Assembly: GCA_013695405.1 (NCBI GenBank)
Contig: JACDAO010000120.1
Span: forward strand, 1-5,823
Length of the DNA stretch: 5,823 nucleotides
DNA from: Acidobacteriota bacterium
GTDB lineage: Bacteria; Acidobacteriota; Vicinamibacteria; Vicinamibacterales; Vicinamibacteraceae
Reading direction: 5' to 3'
Shown here: positions 1 to 5,823 of the stretch, piece by piece
Layout of the letters: every line of letters begins with the position of its first letter
Numbering within the stretch: the stretch's first letter is position 1
The notes under the pieces: generated by a model
Seen by the model: the letters and a program-made list of their open reading frames with translations, nothing else
Database searches by the model: none
What the model was told of the DNA's origin: nothing
Position numbers and translations under genes: made by a program

Positions 1-481
1 GGCCTGGCGGGTACGACGGCACCGTCATCCGGCCGGAGCGGTCGGGCCGGAAGCCGAGGCCGCTCTGGACCGGCCCCGGCTCGGACAGGGGCAGGTCCGG
101 GAGCGCGAGCGGGACGCGAAGGCTGGCTGCCGCCCATCGCCGGGCCTGTGCGAGGTAGCCAGCCGAATCCGAGCCGCCGACCGCGGTGGCGCCGCGATTC
201 AACAGCAGGCCGGCCAGCAAGGCGATGGTCAGCGCCGCCGTGGCAATGAAGAACAGCGGCGTGGCGGACAGCTCGCGCAGCAGCAACGGCACGCGGCGGC
301 GCGTGGCCACGGCCACGACCGCGCACAGGGCGCCAGCAATGACGATGCGATGGGGATTGGAGATCGAGATGCCGAACTGCGGCGAGGACATCGGCCCGAT
401 GCTGACGACCAGGCTGGCGACCGCGAACAGGCACCACGCCAGGGTGGCCAATCCGAGGGCGGCGCGGTCGCGCGTGGGCAC
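1..481 (-). CDS. Partial multi-pass membrane protein, GT-C/GT39-like glycosyltransferase candidate (N-terminal 160 codons)
   Basis: An open minus-strand frame starts with GTG at 481 and stays open to the left edge, so the C-terminus is missing. The visible 160 residues hold three hydrophobic stretches, about 11-31, 46-59 and 75-94, separated by short polar or arginine-rich loops. They are followed by a probably extracytoplasmic segment with GGSDSAGYLAQARRW (102-116) and VPSYPPG (154-160). From memory, a GGxDSxGY motif followed by a P-x-Y-x-P-G motif is typical of uncharacterised bacterial membrane proteins related to GT39 (ArnT/PMT-like) glycosyltransferases, which move sugars from polyprenyl-phosphate donors. 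The early acidic residue (D105) fits the first external loop of such enzymes. No Shine-Dalgarno precedes the GTG, and no other start lies upstream in frame before the preceding gene. The gene begins 13 nt after the radical SAM stop, so translation may be coupled. Substrate unknown. It is very likely a real gene, but the family call is moderate. Confidence 0.72.
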   Translation of the reverse strand, partial: MPTRDRAALGLATLAWCLFAVASLVVSIGPMSSPQFGISISNPHRIVIAGALCAVVAVATRRRVPLLLRELSATPLFFIATAALTIALLAGLLLNRGATAVGGSDSAGYLAQARRWAAASLRVPLALPDLPLSEPGPVQSGLGFRPDRSGRMTVPSYPPG

Positions 482-494
482 GAGGTCGGGTGAA

Positions 495-2243
495 TCAGGA
501 AAGCACGGTGAGCAGGCGGGCGTTCTCGTGCTGACGTTTGGCAGGCAGGGTCCACTCGGCGCGCATCGACTTCTCGAATTCGCTCCGGAAGAACGTCTGC
601 TTCATGCCGCCGTCGATGACGTCCCAGGGCAGGTACGCATCGGCACTGCGGTCACGGAAGATGTAGAAGTCGGCGTCGACACCGGTTGCCTCGACCGCCG
701 CGCGCCAGTTGCCGCCATTGCGCTCGACCATCTCGATCACCGGCGCGACACGCCGGTCGCCGAGCGAGAGCAGCGCTTGGTAGTACGAGTGCCGTTCGGA
801 CTTGACGGTGAAGTAGACGTTGTCGAGGCCGGCCACCAGCTTCTTCAGTCGCTTGGCCTTGCGATCGGTGATCGCCGGGTCTTCCATCGGCAGCCACTGG
901 TAGGCGGTGCCGGGTTTGGGAATCAGCGGGTTGACGCTGGCGACGATCCGGCCGACGCGGCCACGGCCGCGGGCGTGGTGAAGCATGATGCCGCGCAGCT
1001 GCTCGGTCAGGTCGCGCATCGCGACCAGGTCCTCGTCCTGTTCGGTCGGCAGACCGATCATGTAATACAGCTTCAGGTTTTCGACGCCATTGGCGAAAAT
1101 CACGTTCGCCTTGTCGAGGATCTCCTCGTTGGTCATCGTCTTGTTGATGACGCGGCGCAGGCGATCCGATCCGGCTTCCGGGGCGATCGTCACGCCGCGC
1201 TCGCCGCTCTCGACCAGCCGGCGGATGATGCCGTCGTTGAGATCGTCGAGGCGCAGGGAGGCGGGGCTGATCGAGTAGCCCAGGCCGGACAAGCCGTCGA
1301 GGATGGCCTCGATGTCGGGATGGTCGCACAGCGCGATCGAGACCAGCCCGGCCCGTCTGGCGTACGGTCGCGCCGCGGCGGCCAGCGCCAGGATCCGGTC
1401 GGCGGGGAACGGCCGCACCGGCAGATAGTTGTAGCCGGCCCAGCAGAAGCGGCAGAGGTTGGCGCAGCCGCGCACCACTTCGACCAGGAATCGCGATCCG
1501 AACTCGGTGTCGGGCGTGAAGATCTGCGTGTGCGGCGGGTCGAGCGCATCGGTCGTCCTGACCGCGGCCTTCTTGACCGGACCGATCACGCCCTTGGCCG
1601 GGTCGCCGTGCATCGTCACCAGCGTGCCATCGGCCGCGTACTCCGGTGTCCATGCCGACGGGATGTAGAAGCCGCGCTCGCGCGAGAGCGCGTGCAGCAG
1701 CGACTCGCGCCCGGTGGCGTCCCTGATGCGTTGCACCAGGGCCGGCACCAGCACTTCGCCTTCGCCGGCGGCAATCACGTCGGCGAACAGCGCGAGCGGT
1801 TCGGGGTTGACGAAGGTGATGGCACCGCCGAGCACGACCAGCGGGTCGCGTCCCACCTGCCGATCGGCGGCACGCAACGGCAGGCCGGCCAGCCGCAGCA
1901 TCGTCAGGACGTTCGGGTAGTCCCATTCGAACGACACCGAGAAGGCGAGCACGTCGAATTCCTTGACCGGTGTCCCCGATTCGATGGTCACCAGCTTCAG
2001 GCCGGCGGCCGACTGCTCCTGCAATTCCTGGCGCGCCGGCAGAAAGACCCGCTCGCACACCACGTCGTCCATCTCGTTGAACAGACGGTAGACCGTCTGG
2101 AAGCCGAGATTCGACATGCCGATGAAGTAGGTATTCGGGAAGGCGAGCGCGATCCGCAGCCGCTCGCCGTGCGGCTTGACGATGGCACCGACTTCGCGAG
2201 CCAGCGTGGCTCGGGCCCGATCGCGGAGGTCCTGCGCTTTCAT
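495..2243 (-). CDS. B12-binding-domain radical SAM protein (TIGR03960-like)
   Basis: A 582-residue protein (from ATG 2243) with a two-part layout. The N-terminal part, about 28-175, is a Rossmann-like region in the position of the B12-binding domain, with FPNTYFIGMSNLGFQTVY (35-52) and GGAITFVNPEPL (139-150). The radical SAM core starts at RGCANLCRFC, where C260, C264 and C267 form the CxxxCxxC motif that holds a 4Fe-4S cluster and binds S-adenosylmethionine. Further family-like blocks are APEAGSDRLRRVINK (354-368), LKLYYMIGLPTE (390-401) and a C-terminal PWDVIDGGMKQTFF (539-552). The order and length match TIGR03960-type proteins as I remember them. The classical DxHxxG cobalamin-ligand motif is not visible. 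Substrate and pathway are unknown, and the location is presumably cytosolic. The frame stays open upstream to a GTG at 2333, adding 30 residues. I prefer ATG 2243 because family-like sequence begins there, but neither start has a Shine-Dalgarno. It follows ftsZ after a gap containing a hairpin, so it may be transcribed separately. Confidence 0.93.
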   Translation of the reverse strand: MKAQDLRDRARATLAREVGAIVKPHGERLRIALAFPNTYFIGMSNLGFQTVYRLFNEMDDVVCERVFLPARQELQEQSAAGLKLVTIESGTPVKEFDVLAFSVSFEWDYPNVLTMLRLAGLPLRAADRQVGRDPLVVLGGAITFVNPEPLALFADVIAAGEGEVLVPALVQRIRDATGRESLLHALSRERGFYIPSAWTPEYAADGTLVTMHGDPAKGVIGPVKKAAVRTTDALDPPHTQIFTPDTEFGSRFLVEVVRGCANLCRFCWAGYNYLPVRPFPADRILALAAAARPYARRAGLVSIALCDHPDIEAILDGLSGLGYSISPASLRLDDLNDGIIRRLVESGERGVTIAPEAGSDRLRRVINKTMTNEEILDKANVIFANGVENLKLYYMIGLPTEQDEDLVAMRDLTEQLRGIMLHHARGRGRVGRIVASVNPLIPKPGTAYQWLPMEDPAITDRKAKRLKKLVAGLDNVYFTVKSERHSYYQALLSLGDRRVAPVIEMVERNGGNWRAAVEATGVDADFYIFRDRSADAYLPWDVIDGGMKQTFFRSEFEKSMRAEWTLPAKRQHENARLLTVLS

Positions 2244-2325
2244 GGAGAGGTCGGTCGGCCGACGGATACGCGCCCGATGCGGGCAGACGACGAGGTCGGC
2301 CAGGGGCTGCCCTGCCGCGTGCTCG

Positions 2326-2340
2326 GCCTCCACAGGAGGC
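2326..2340 (-). other. Short perfect hairpin in the radical SAM gene leader, pairing CCTCC with GGAGG
   Basis: On the minus strand GCCTCC (2340-2335), a TGT loop (2334-2332) and GGAGGC (2331-2326) form a perfect 6-bp stem. The right arm is a Shine-Dalgarno-like GGAGG, paired with an anti-Shine-Dalgarno-like CCTCC. No ATG, GTG or TTG follows the GGAGG at a usable distance, and ATG 2243 is more than 80 nt away. The alternative GTG start at 2333 lies within the loop and stem. Such short GC hairpins are common in DNA of this composition, so a regulatory role is speculative. Confidence 0.25.
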
Positions 2341-2365
2341 GAACGCGGCGCCGGTGGATGTACCT

Positions 2366-2374
2366 AATCTACCA
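2366..2374 (-). promoter_or_regulatory. Candidate extended -10 promoter element for the radical SAM gene
   Basis: Minus-strand TGGTAGATT reads as an extended -10 (TGn followed by TAGATT, 4 of 6 matches to TATAAT). It lies in the only AT-leaning patch of the gap between ftsZ and the radical SAM gene. No good -35 is visible 16-18 nt upstream, which extended -10 promoters tolerate. Transcription would begin near 2359, giving a leader of about 116 nt to ATG 2243 or 26 nt to GTG 2333. This is pattern matching to the E. coli sigma-70 consensus only, so confidence is low. Confidence 0.3.
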
Positions 2375-2480
2375 CGCGGCACGCCCACGAGGCCGCGGTG
2401 CGGGCTGCGGTCCCGGTCGAGACCCGGGCCCAGGAGCGGGGTGGATCCCGGGCGCCTGACGCCGCCAGGCGGATCGGCAG

Positions 2481-2504
2481 CCGGGCGGCGGTTTCGCCAC
2501 CCGG
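2481..2504 (-). terminator. Strong hairpin just downstream of ftsZ, possible terminator or 3'-end structure without U-tract
   Basis: Read on the minus strand, CCGGGTGGCG (2504-2495), an AAAC loop (2494-2491) and CGCCGCCCGG (2490-2481) form a 10-bp stem with nine Watson-Crick pairs and one internal U-G wobble. On the plus strand the same position is a C-A mismatch, so the structure is better as RNA from the ftsZ direction. It begins 18 nt past the ftsZ TAA. There is no run of U after the stem, so it is not a textbook intrinsic terminator. It could be a U-less terminator, an RNA-stabilising 3' end or an attenuator before the radical SAM gene. A weaker 6-bp stem (CGCCTG 2453-2458 with CAGGCG 2466-2471) lies just beyond it. 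The remainder of the gap (2244-2522) holds nothing else I can call apart from the leader elements listed separately. Confidence 0.5.
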
Positions 2505-2522
2505 TGTGCCGCACTGGTCGAG

Positions 2523-3800
2523 TTACTCGTGGCTGCGCCGGAGGAAGGCGGGCACGTCGAGCGCGGAGTGGTCGTCGGTGCCGGTGGCCTGATGCTCGCC
2601 CAGCGAGAACGCCGGCAGCGACGCCGACGGCATCTCGACCACCGAACGACGGTTGAGCACGAGGCGGGCGTGCACGCCGCTGTCGGCTGCAGCCGGGTCA
2701 CGCCAGGTCGCATGCTGGTACTGCCCGAGGTCGACCGGCGTGTGCGTCGACGTGCCGCGCTGGGCCATGTCGGGCCGGTCGAAGCCGGTGGCGATCACCG
2801 TGATCTTGATGGTCCCGGTCATCGACTGGTCGACGACCGCGCCGAAGATGATGTTGGCGTCCTCGTGCGCCGCCTCCTGGATGATGCTCGAGGCTTCGCT
2901 GACCTCGGTCAGGGAGATGTCCGCGCCGCCGGTGACGTTGATGATGACGCCGCGCGCGCCGCGCACCGAGGCGTCTTCGAGCAGCGGGCTGGAAATGGCG
3001 CGGTTGGCGGCCTCGATCGCCCGGTTCTCGCCCTCGGCGAGGCCGGTGCCCATGATGGCGAAGCCCATCCCCGACATGATCGTCTTGACGTCGGCGAAGT
3101 CGAGGTTGATCAGGCCCGGCACCAGGATCAGGTCCGAGATGCCCTGGATCGCCTGCCGCAGGATGTCGTCGGCGGCGGCGAAGGCTTCGGGCAGGGGCGT
3201 CCGGCGATCGATGGTGGCCAGCAGCCGCTCGTTGGGGATGGTGATGACGGTGTCGACGCAGTCGCGCAGTTCGCCGAGCCCGCGCTCGGCCTGCGTGCCG
3301 CGACGCCGACCCTCGAACTTGAACGGCTTGGTGACCACCGCGATGGTCAGGGCGCCGAGTTCCGTGGCCAGGCTGGCAATCACCGGCGCCGCCCCGGTGC
3401 CGGTACCGCCGCCGAGACCGGTGGTGACGAATACCATGTCGGCACCGTCGAGCACCTCGATGAGCTTGTCGGTGTCCTCAAGCGCGGCGTTGCGGCCGAC
3501 GTTCGGATCGGCGCCCGCGCCGAGTCCCTTGGTGAGTTTGCCGCCGATCTGGATCTTGGTCGAGGCCGGACTCTGCTGCAGCGCCTGCAGGTCGGTGTTG
3601 GCCACGATGAACTCGACGCCGCTCAGCCCCGTTCGCACCATACGATTGACGGCGTTGCTGCCGCCGCCGCCGACCCCCACCACCTTGATGCGCGCGCCCG
3701 CACGCACCTCCGTGTCGAGCGTCAGCCGCAAGGCCTGCTCGTCACTCAGTCCTGCCCCCAGTCGCCGACCCAAGCCGTGGTCCATGTCGTGTGTACTCAT
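2523..3800 (-). CDS. ftsZ: Cell division protein FtsZ
   Basis: A tubulin-like GTPase that polymerises into the cytoplasmic Z-ring and recruits the divisome. The 425-residue product has the full set of family motifs: [12 protein letters not shown] (41-52) and NTDLQAL (68-74) in the nucleotide pocket, the tubulin signature GGGTGTG (130-136), KFEGRRR (161-167), and the T7 synergy loop NLDFADV (232-238), whose acidic residues D234 and D237 complete the GTPase site of the next subunit. The core ends near 340. A variable linker of about 75 residues follows, then the C-terminal peptide DVPAFLRR (415-422), the usual docking site for FtsA and other partners. An N-terminal extension of about 36 residues precedes the core. 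ATG 3800 is chosen because AAGGGGG lies 10 nt upstream. The frame continues upstream into ftsA, but that extension has no FtsZ character. The gene sits 26 nt after ftsA, probably in the same transcript. Length and motifs are normal, with no damage. Confidence 0.98.
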   Translation of the reverse strand: MSTHDMDHGLGRRLGAGLSDEQALRLTLDTEVRAGARIKVVGVGGGGSNAVNRMVRTGLSGVEFIVANTDLQALQQSPASTKIQIGGKLTKGLGAGADPNVGRNAALEDTDKLIEVLDGADMVFVTTGLGGGTGTGAAPVIASLATELGALTIAVVTKPFKFEGRRRGTQAERGLGELRDCVDTVITIPNERLLATIDRRTPLPEAFAAADDILRQAIQGISDLILVPGLINLDFADVKTIMSGMGFAIMGTGLAEGENRAIEAANRAISSPLLEDASVRGARGVIINVTGGADISLTEVSEASSIIQEAAHEDANIIFGAVVDQSMTGTIKITVIATGFDRPDMAQRGTSTHTPVDLGQYQHATWRDPAAADSGVHARLVLNRRSVVEMPSASLPAFSLGEHQATGTDDHSALDVPAFLRRSHE

Positions 3801-3810
3801 GCCTTGCCCG

Positions 3811-3817
3811 CCCCCTT
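3811..3817 (-). promoter_or_regulatory. Ribosome binding site of ftsZ
   Basis: Minus-strand AAGGGGG (3817-3811) lies 10 nt before the ATG at 3800, within the 26-nt gap after the ftsA stop. It fixes the ftsZ start against the long in-frame upstream extension that overlaps ftsA. Confidence 0.6.
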
Positions 3818-3826
3818 GCCTGCCGT

Positions 3827-5071
3827 TCACCGACCGATGAAGAACTCGCGGAACATCGCGCCGAACCACTCGGCGACCCGTCCCACCCCACTCGAGGCCG
3901 TGCCGGAGTACGACTGCGGCCGGTTCCTGCTCGCGTACATCACGGCGCCGACAGCCGTCGCGTAGAGCGGGCTGCTCGTCTGGTCGCCGAGTCCACTGGC
4001 GCCGGCCGGCACCCCGCGTCGTACCGGCAGGTCGAAGATCTGCTCGGCGATCTCGGCCATGCCATCGAGCGAGGCGCCGCCGCCGGTCAGCACGATGCCC
4101 GAGTGCAACGAGTTGCTGCAGCCGGCCTTGTCGATCTCGTCCCACAGCATGTGGAACACCTGCTCGGCACGAGGCTGGAGGATCTGCGAGAGGATGCGCC
4201 GCGACATCACGCGCGGCCGACGGCCGCCGACGCTGGCCACCTCCATCGTCTCGTCCTCGCCGACCATCGCGTTGAGCGCGCAGCCGCAGCGGCGCTTCAG
4301 CTTTTCGGCGTCGGGCACCGGGGTGCGCAAACCCACCGCGATGTCGTTGGTGAAGTGGTCGCCGCCGATCGCCACGACGCCGGTGTGCCAGAGGCTGCCG
4401 CGCTCGAAGATCGCGAAGTCGGTGGTGCCGCCGCCGATGTCGACCAGCGCAACGCCAAGCTCGCGTTCGTCCGGGGTCAGCACCGCTTCGGCCGCGGCAA
4501 TCTGCTCGAGCACCGTGTCGACCACGGCGACGCCGGCGCGGTTGACGCAGGCCACCAGGTTCTGCATCGAGGCGGCGCCACCAGTGACGATGTGGACGTT
4601 GACGTCGAGACGCGAGCCGGTCATGCCAACCGGATCGGCGATTCCCTCCTCGTCGTCGACCGCGAAGTCCTGCGGCAGCACGTGCAGAATCTCGCGGCCG
4701 TTCGGCAGTGCGAAGGCCTTGGCCGCATCGAGTGCCCGACGGACGTCGTCGCGGGTGATCTCGCGCGTCTTGCCCGACACGGCGACCACGCCGCGACTGT
4801 TGAAGCCCTTGATGTGCGCGCCCGACAAGGTCAGGTAGACCGAGTCGATCTCGATGCCCGCCGTCAGCTCGGCTTCCTCGATTGCCTTCTTGATCGATTC
4901 AACCGCCTCCTCCAGGTTGACGACGGCGCCGCGCCGGATGCCCTTGGAATCGGCGGTGCCGATGCCGATGATCTCCACGCCGGTCCCGTCACCGGTGACC
5001 TCGCCGACGATCGCCGCCACCTTGGTGGTGCCGACGTCGAGTCCGACCAGGTAGCGTTCGTTACGAGCCAC
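3827..5071 (-). CDS. ftsA: Cell division protein FtsA
   Basis: An actin-like ATP-binding protein that anchors FtsZ filaments to the inner membrane and passes signals to the late divisome. With the start at GTG 5071 it has 414 residues, a usual length. Visible motifs are phosphate-1 LDVGTTKV (11-18), phosphate-2 [10 protein letters not shown] (211-220) and the adenosine motif [14 protein letters not shown] (325-338). The FtsA-specific 1C domain lies roughly at 84-162. The protein ends with an amphipathic membrane-targeting helix, [13 protein letters not shown] (399-411), whose bulky hydrophobics W, F, M and F alternate with charged residues. GTG 5071 has a GGAGGG sequence at ideal spacing, and the protein then starts [12 protein letters not shown], as FtsA proteins usually do. 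The alternative GTG at 5104 would overlap the ftsQ stop as GTGA and add 11 residues, but its purine stretch directly abuts the codon. The gap to ftsQ is 29 nt with the chosen start. Co-transcription with ftsQ and ftsZ is likely. Confidence 0.97.
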   Translation of the reverse strand: MARNERYLVGLDVGTTKVAAIVGEVTGDGTGVEIIGIGTADSKGIRRGAVVNLEEAVESIKKAIEEAELTAGIEIDSVYLTLSGAHIKGFNSRGVVAVSGKTREITRDDVRRALDAAKAFALPNGREILHVLPQDFAVDDEEGIADPVGMTGSRLDVNVHIVTGGAASMQNLVACVNRAGVAVVDTVLEQIAAAEAVLTPDERELGVALVDIGGGTTDFAIFERGSLWHTGVVAIGGDHFTNDIAVGLRTPVPDAEKLKRRCGCALNAMVGEDETMEVASVGGRRPRVMSRRILSQILQPRAEQVFHMLWDEIDKAGCSNSLHSGIVLTGGGASLDGMAEIAEQIFDLPVRRGVPAGASGLGDQTSSPLYATAVGAVMYASRNRPQSYSGTASSGVGRVAEWFGAMFREFFIGR

Positions 5072-5075
5072 GATG

Positions 5076-5081
5076 CCCTCC
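5076..5081 (-). promoter_or_regulatory. Ribosome binding site deciding the ftsA start
   Basis: Minus-strand GGAGGG (5081-5076) lies 4 nt before the GTG at 5071 (5 nt counting from GGAGG), the best Shine-Dalgarno in the window. It supports starting ftsA there rather than at the GTG at 5104. Confidence 0.65.
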
Positions 5082-5100
5082 GCCAGTTCGTCCCACCCAT

Positions 5101-5823
5101 TCACTCCTCTGCATCGTCATTGCTCGGATCTGCCAGCGCCTCTTCCACCGCGTCCGCCTCTGGCGGCGGTGGCATCGACGCGAATGTCACGCCCGCCTTC
5201 TGCGGACGCACGTACACGCGGTTGCCAAACCGCAAATCCACGGCGTCGACGGCCTGGACCATCGACAGCAGCCGCTGTTCCATGTCGAGGTAGGACTGCA
5301 GGCGCTCGCCGAAGCGCTCGTCACCGAGCGAGAGCAGCGCGGGGTCGTCATTGAGCGTCACGACGGCATTGCGCGGGTGCGTGACGTCGATGTGCGAAAC
5401 GCGGGCGAGCAGGTGGGCATCGCGCAGTGACTGCAACGCGCCGGTGGTCAAGGTGACCCGGGCCGGGTCGGGCAGCCCGCCGGTGCGGCTGTCGTCGCCG
5501 AGCAGACCCTCGATGATCGGCAGGTCGAGCGTGCTGTAGCGCGGGCCGAATTCGTCCATCACCGCACCCTCTTCGTCGATCAGCATCAAGACGTCGCCGG
5601 CGCGGGCCATCGCCATCGGGATGCGCTCCACGACCCGCACCTCGACGGTGTCCGGCAGCGCCCGGCGCAGGCTGGCATCGCGCACCCACGGCGACGCGAG
5701 CAGCCGCTGCCGCCAGCCGTCGAGTGGCGTGAGCATGATGCTGGCGCCGCGCAGGTCGCCGAGCAGCGCCTCGATTTCGCCGGGCGACAGCCGCGCGGTG
5801 CCGGTGATGTGCAGGTGCCGGAC
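5101..5823 (-). CDS. ftsQ: Cell division protein FtsQ (DivIB family), N-terminus outside the window
   Basis: A bitopic inner-membrane protein that links early and late divisome proteins in the periplasm, where it binds FtsB and FtsL. The frame stays open to the right edge, so the cytoplasmic tail, the membrane segment and the start are missing. The visible 240 residues begin inside the POTRA domain: VRHLHITGTARLSPGEI (1-17), then SPWVRDASLRRALPDTVEV (44-62) and VVERIPMAMA (64-73). This is the classic POTRA pattern of a paired-strand start followed by a W-V-x-x-A-x-L-R-R-x-x-P-x-T-V motif. The FtsQ/DivIB beta domain follows with LIDEEGAVMDEF (81-92), LPIIEGLLGD (101-110) and VDLRFGNRVYVRP (195-207), which is typical of its last strands. 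A proline-rich and acidic tail of about 24 residues (217-240) closes the protein. The ATG at 5736 lies inside the POTRA domain and is not the start. The stop lies 29 nt before the chosen ftsA start. Confidence 0.95.
   Translation of the reverse strand, partial: VRHLHITGTARLSPGEIEALLGDLRGASIMLTPLDGWRQRLLASPWVRDASLRRALPDTVEVRVVERIPMAMARAGDVLMLIDEEGAVMDEFGPRYSTLDLPIIEGLLGDDSRTGGLPDPARVTLTTGALQSLRDAHLLARVSHIDVTHPRNAVVTLNDDPALLSLGDERFGERLQSYLDMEQRLLSMVQAVDAVDLRFGNRVYVRPQKAGVTFASMPPPPEADAVEEALADPSNDDAEE

Noticed and set aside
760..776. 17-nt sequence repeated exactly at 5324-5340
   Set aside because: Both copies encode ALLSLG in unrelated genes (radical SAM and ftsQ) using the same preferred GC-rich codons. 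Similarity does not extend beyond, so this is most likely coincidence.
2423..2452. Two CCCGGG palindromes separated by 18 nt that could pair
   Set aside because: Short GC-only palindromes are expected by chance here, the loop is long and the flanks do not extend the stem.
186..2459. Long plus-strand open frame (757 codons) opposite the radical SAM gene
   Set aside because: It is codon-aligned with the real minus-strand gene. In that frame stops need TTA, CTA or TCA codons in the sense gene, which are rare in GC-rich DNA. The product is an unconvincing mix rich in R, G, H, V and D with no recognisable domain.
652..2514. Minus-strand 620-codon frame overlapping the radical SAM gene
   Set aside because: Out-of-frame translation of the same DNA, dominated by R, G, A and P, while the other frame encodes clear radical SAM motifs.
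2529..3965. Plus-strand open frame opposite ftsZ (478 codons), with another at 2653-3840
   Set aside because: These are antisense shadows of a fully conserved FtsZ. The first is codon-aligned with ftsZ, and neither shows domain character.
3801..4145. In-frame N-terminal extension of ftsZ reaching into ftsA
   Set aside because: The extension has no FtsZ similarity and overlaps the conserved end of FtsA. The Shine-Dalgarno at 3811-3817 supports ATG 3800.
3791..5293. Plus-strand open frame opposite ftsA and part of ftsQ (500 codons)
   Set aside because: Codon-aligned shadow of ftsA with low-complexity H/D/V/R-rich content. It crosses two real genes on the other strand.

Overview
The window is GC-rich chromosomal DNA (about two thirds G+C by eye), and every gene I can support lies on the minus strand. 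Read from the right edge leftwards, the order is ftsQ (5' end outside the window), ftsA, ftsZ, a B12-binding-type radical SAM protein, and the first 160 codons of a multi-pass membrane protein that runs off the left edge. The gene order, the style of the FtsA and FtsZ sequences, the radical SAM neighbour and the membrane protein together suggest a high-GC Acidobacteriota (Vicinamibacteria-like) chromosome. That assignment is an inference from remembered family resemblance, not a search result.

Right part (2523-5823) is the distal end of a division and cell wall (dcw) cluster. FtsQ is a bitopic periplasmic divisome protein. FtsA is the actin-like membrane tether. FtsZ is the tubulin-like GTPase that forms the ring and that FtsA holds to the membrane. 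The genes are tightly packed (29 and 26 nt gaps with the starts chosen here). Both ftsA and ftsZ have clear Shine-Dalgarno sequences, so they probably share one transcript.

Middle gap (2244-2522). Just after the ftsZ stop there is a strong hairpin with a 10-bp stem and 4-nt loop. It is fully paired, with one G-U wobble, only when read as minus-strand RNA, so it fits a 3' end for the division transcript. It has no U-tract. About 110 nt further on, the only AT-leaning patch of the gap holds a candidate extended -10 element that could serve the radical SAM gene.

Left part (1-2243). The radical SAM protein carries a canonical CxxxCxxC cluster motif and resembles the TIGR03960 type of B12-binding radical SAM proteins, whose substrate I do not know. 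It is followed after 13 nt by the start of a membrane protein resembling GT-C (ArnT/PMT-like, GT39) glycosyltransferases. No mobile elements, CRISPR arrays, tRNA or rRNA genes are visible. I see no convincing new system here. The points worth checking are the ftsZ-downstream hairpin, the choice of starts for ftsA and the radical SAM gene, and the unassigned role of the radical SAM and membrane protein pair next to the division genes.
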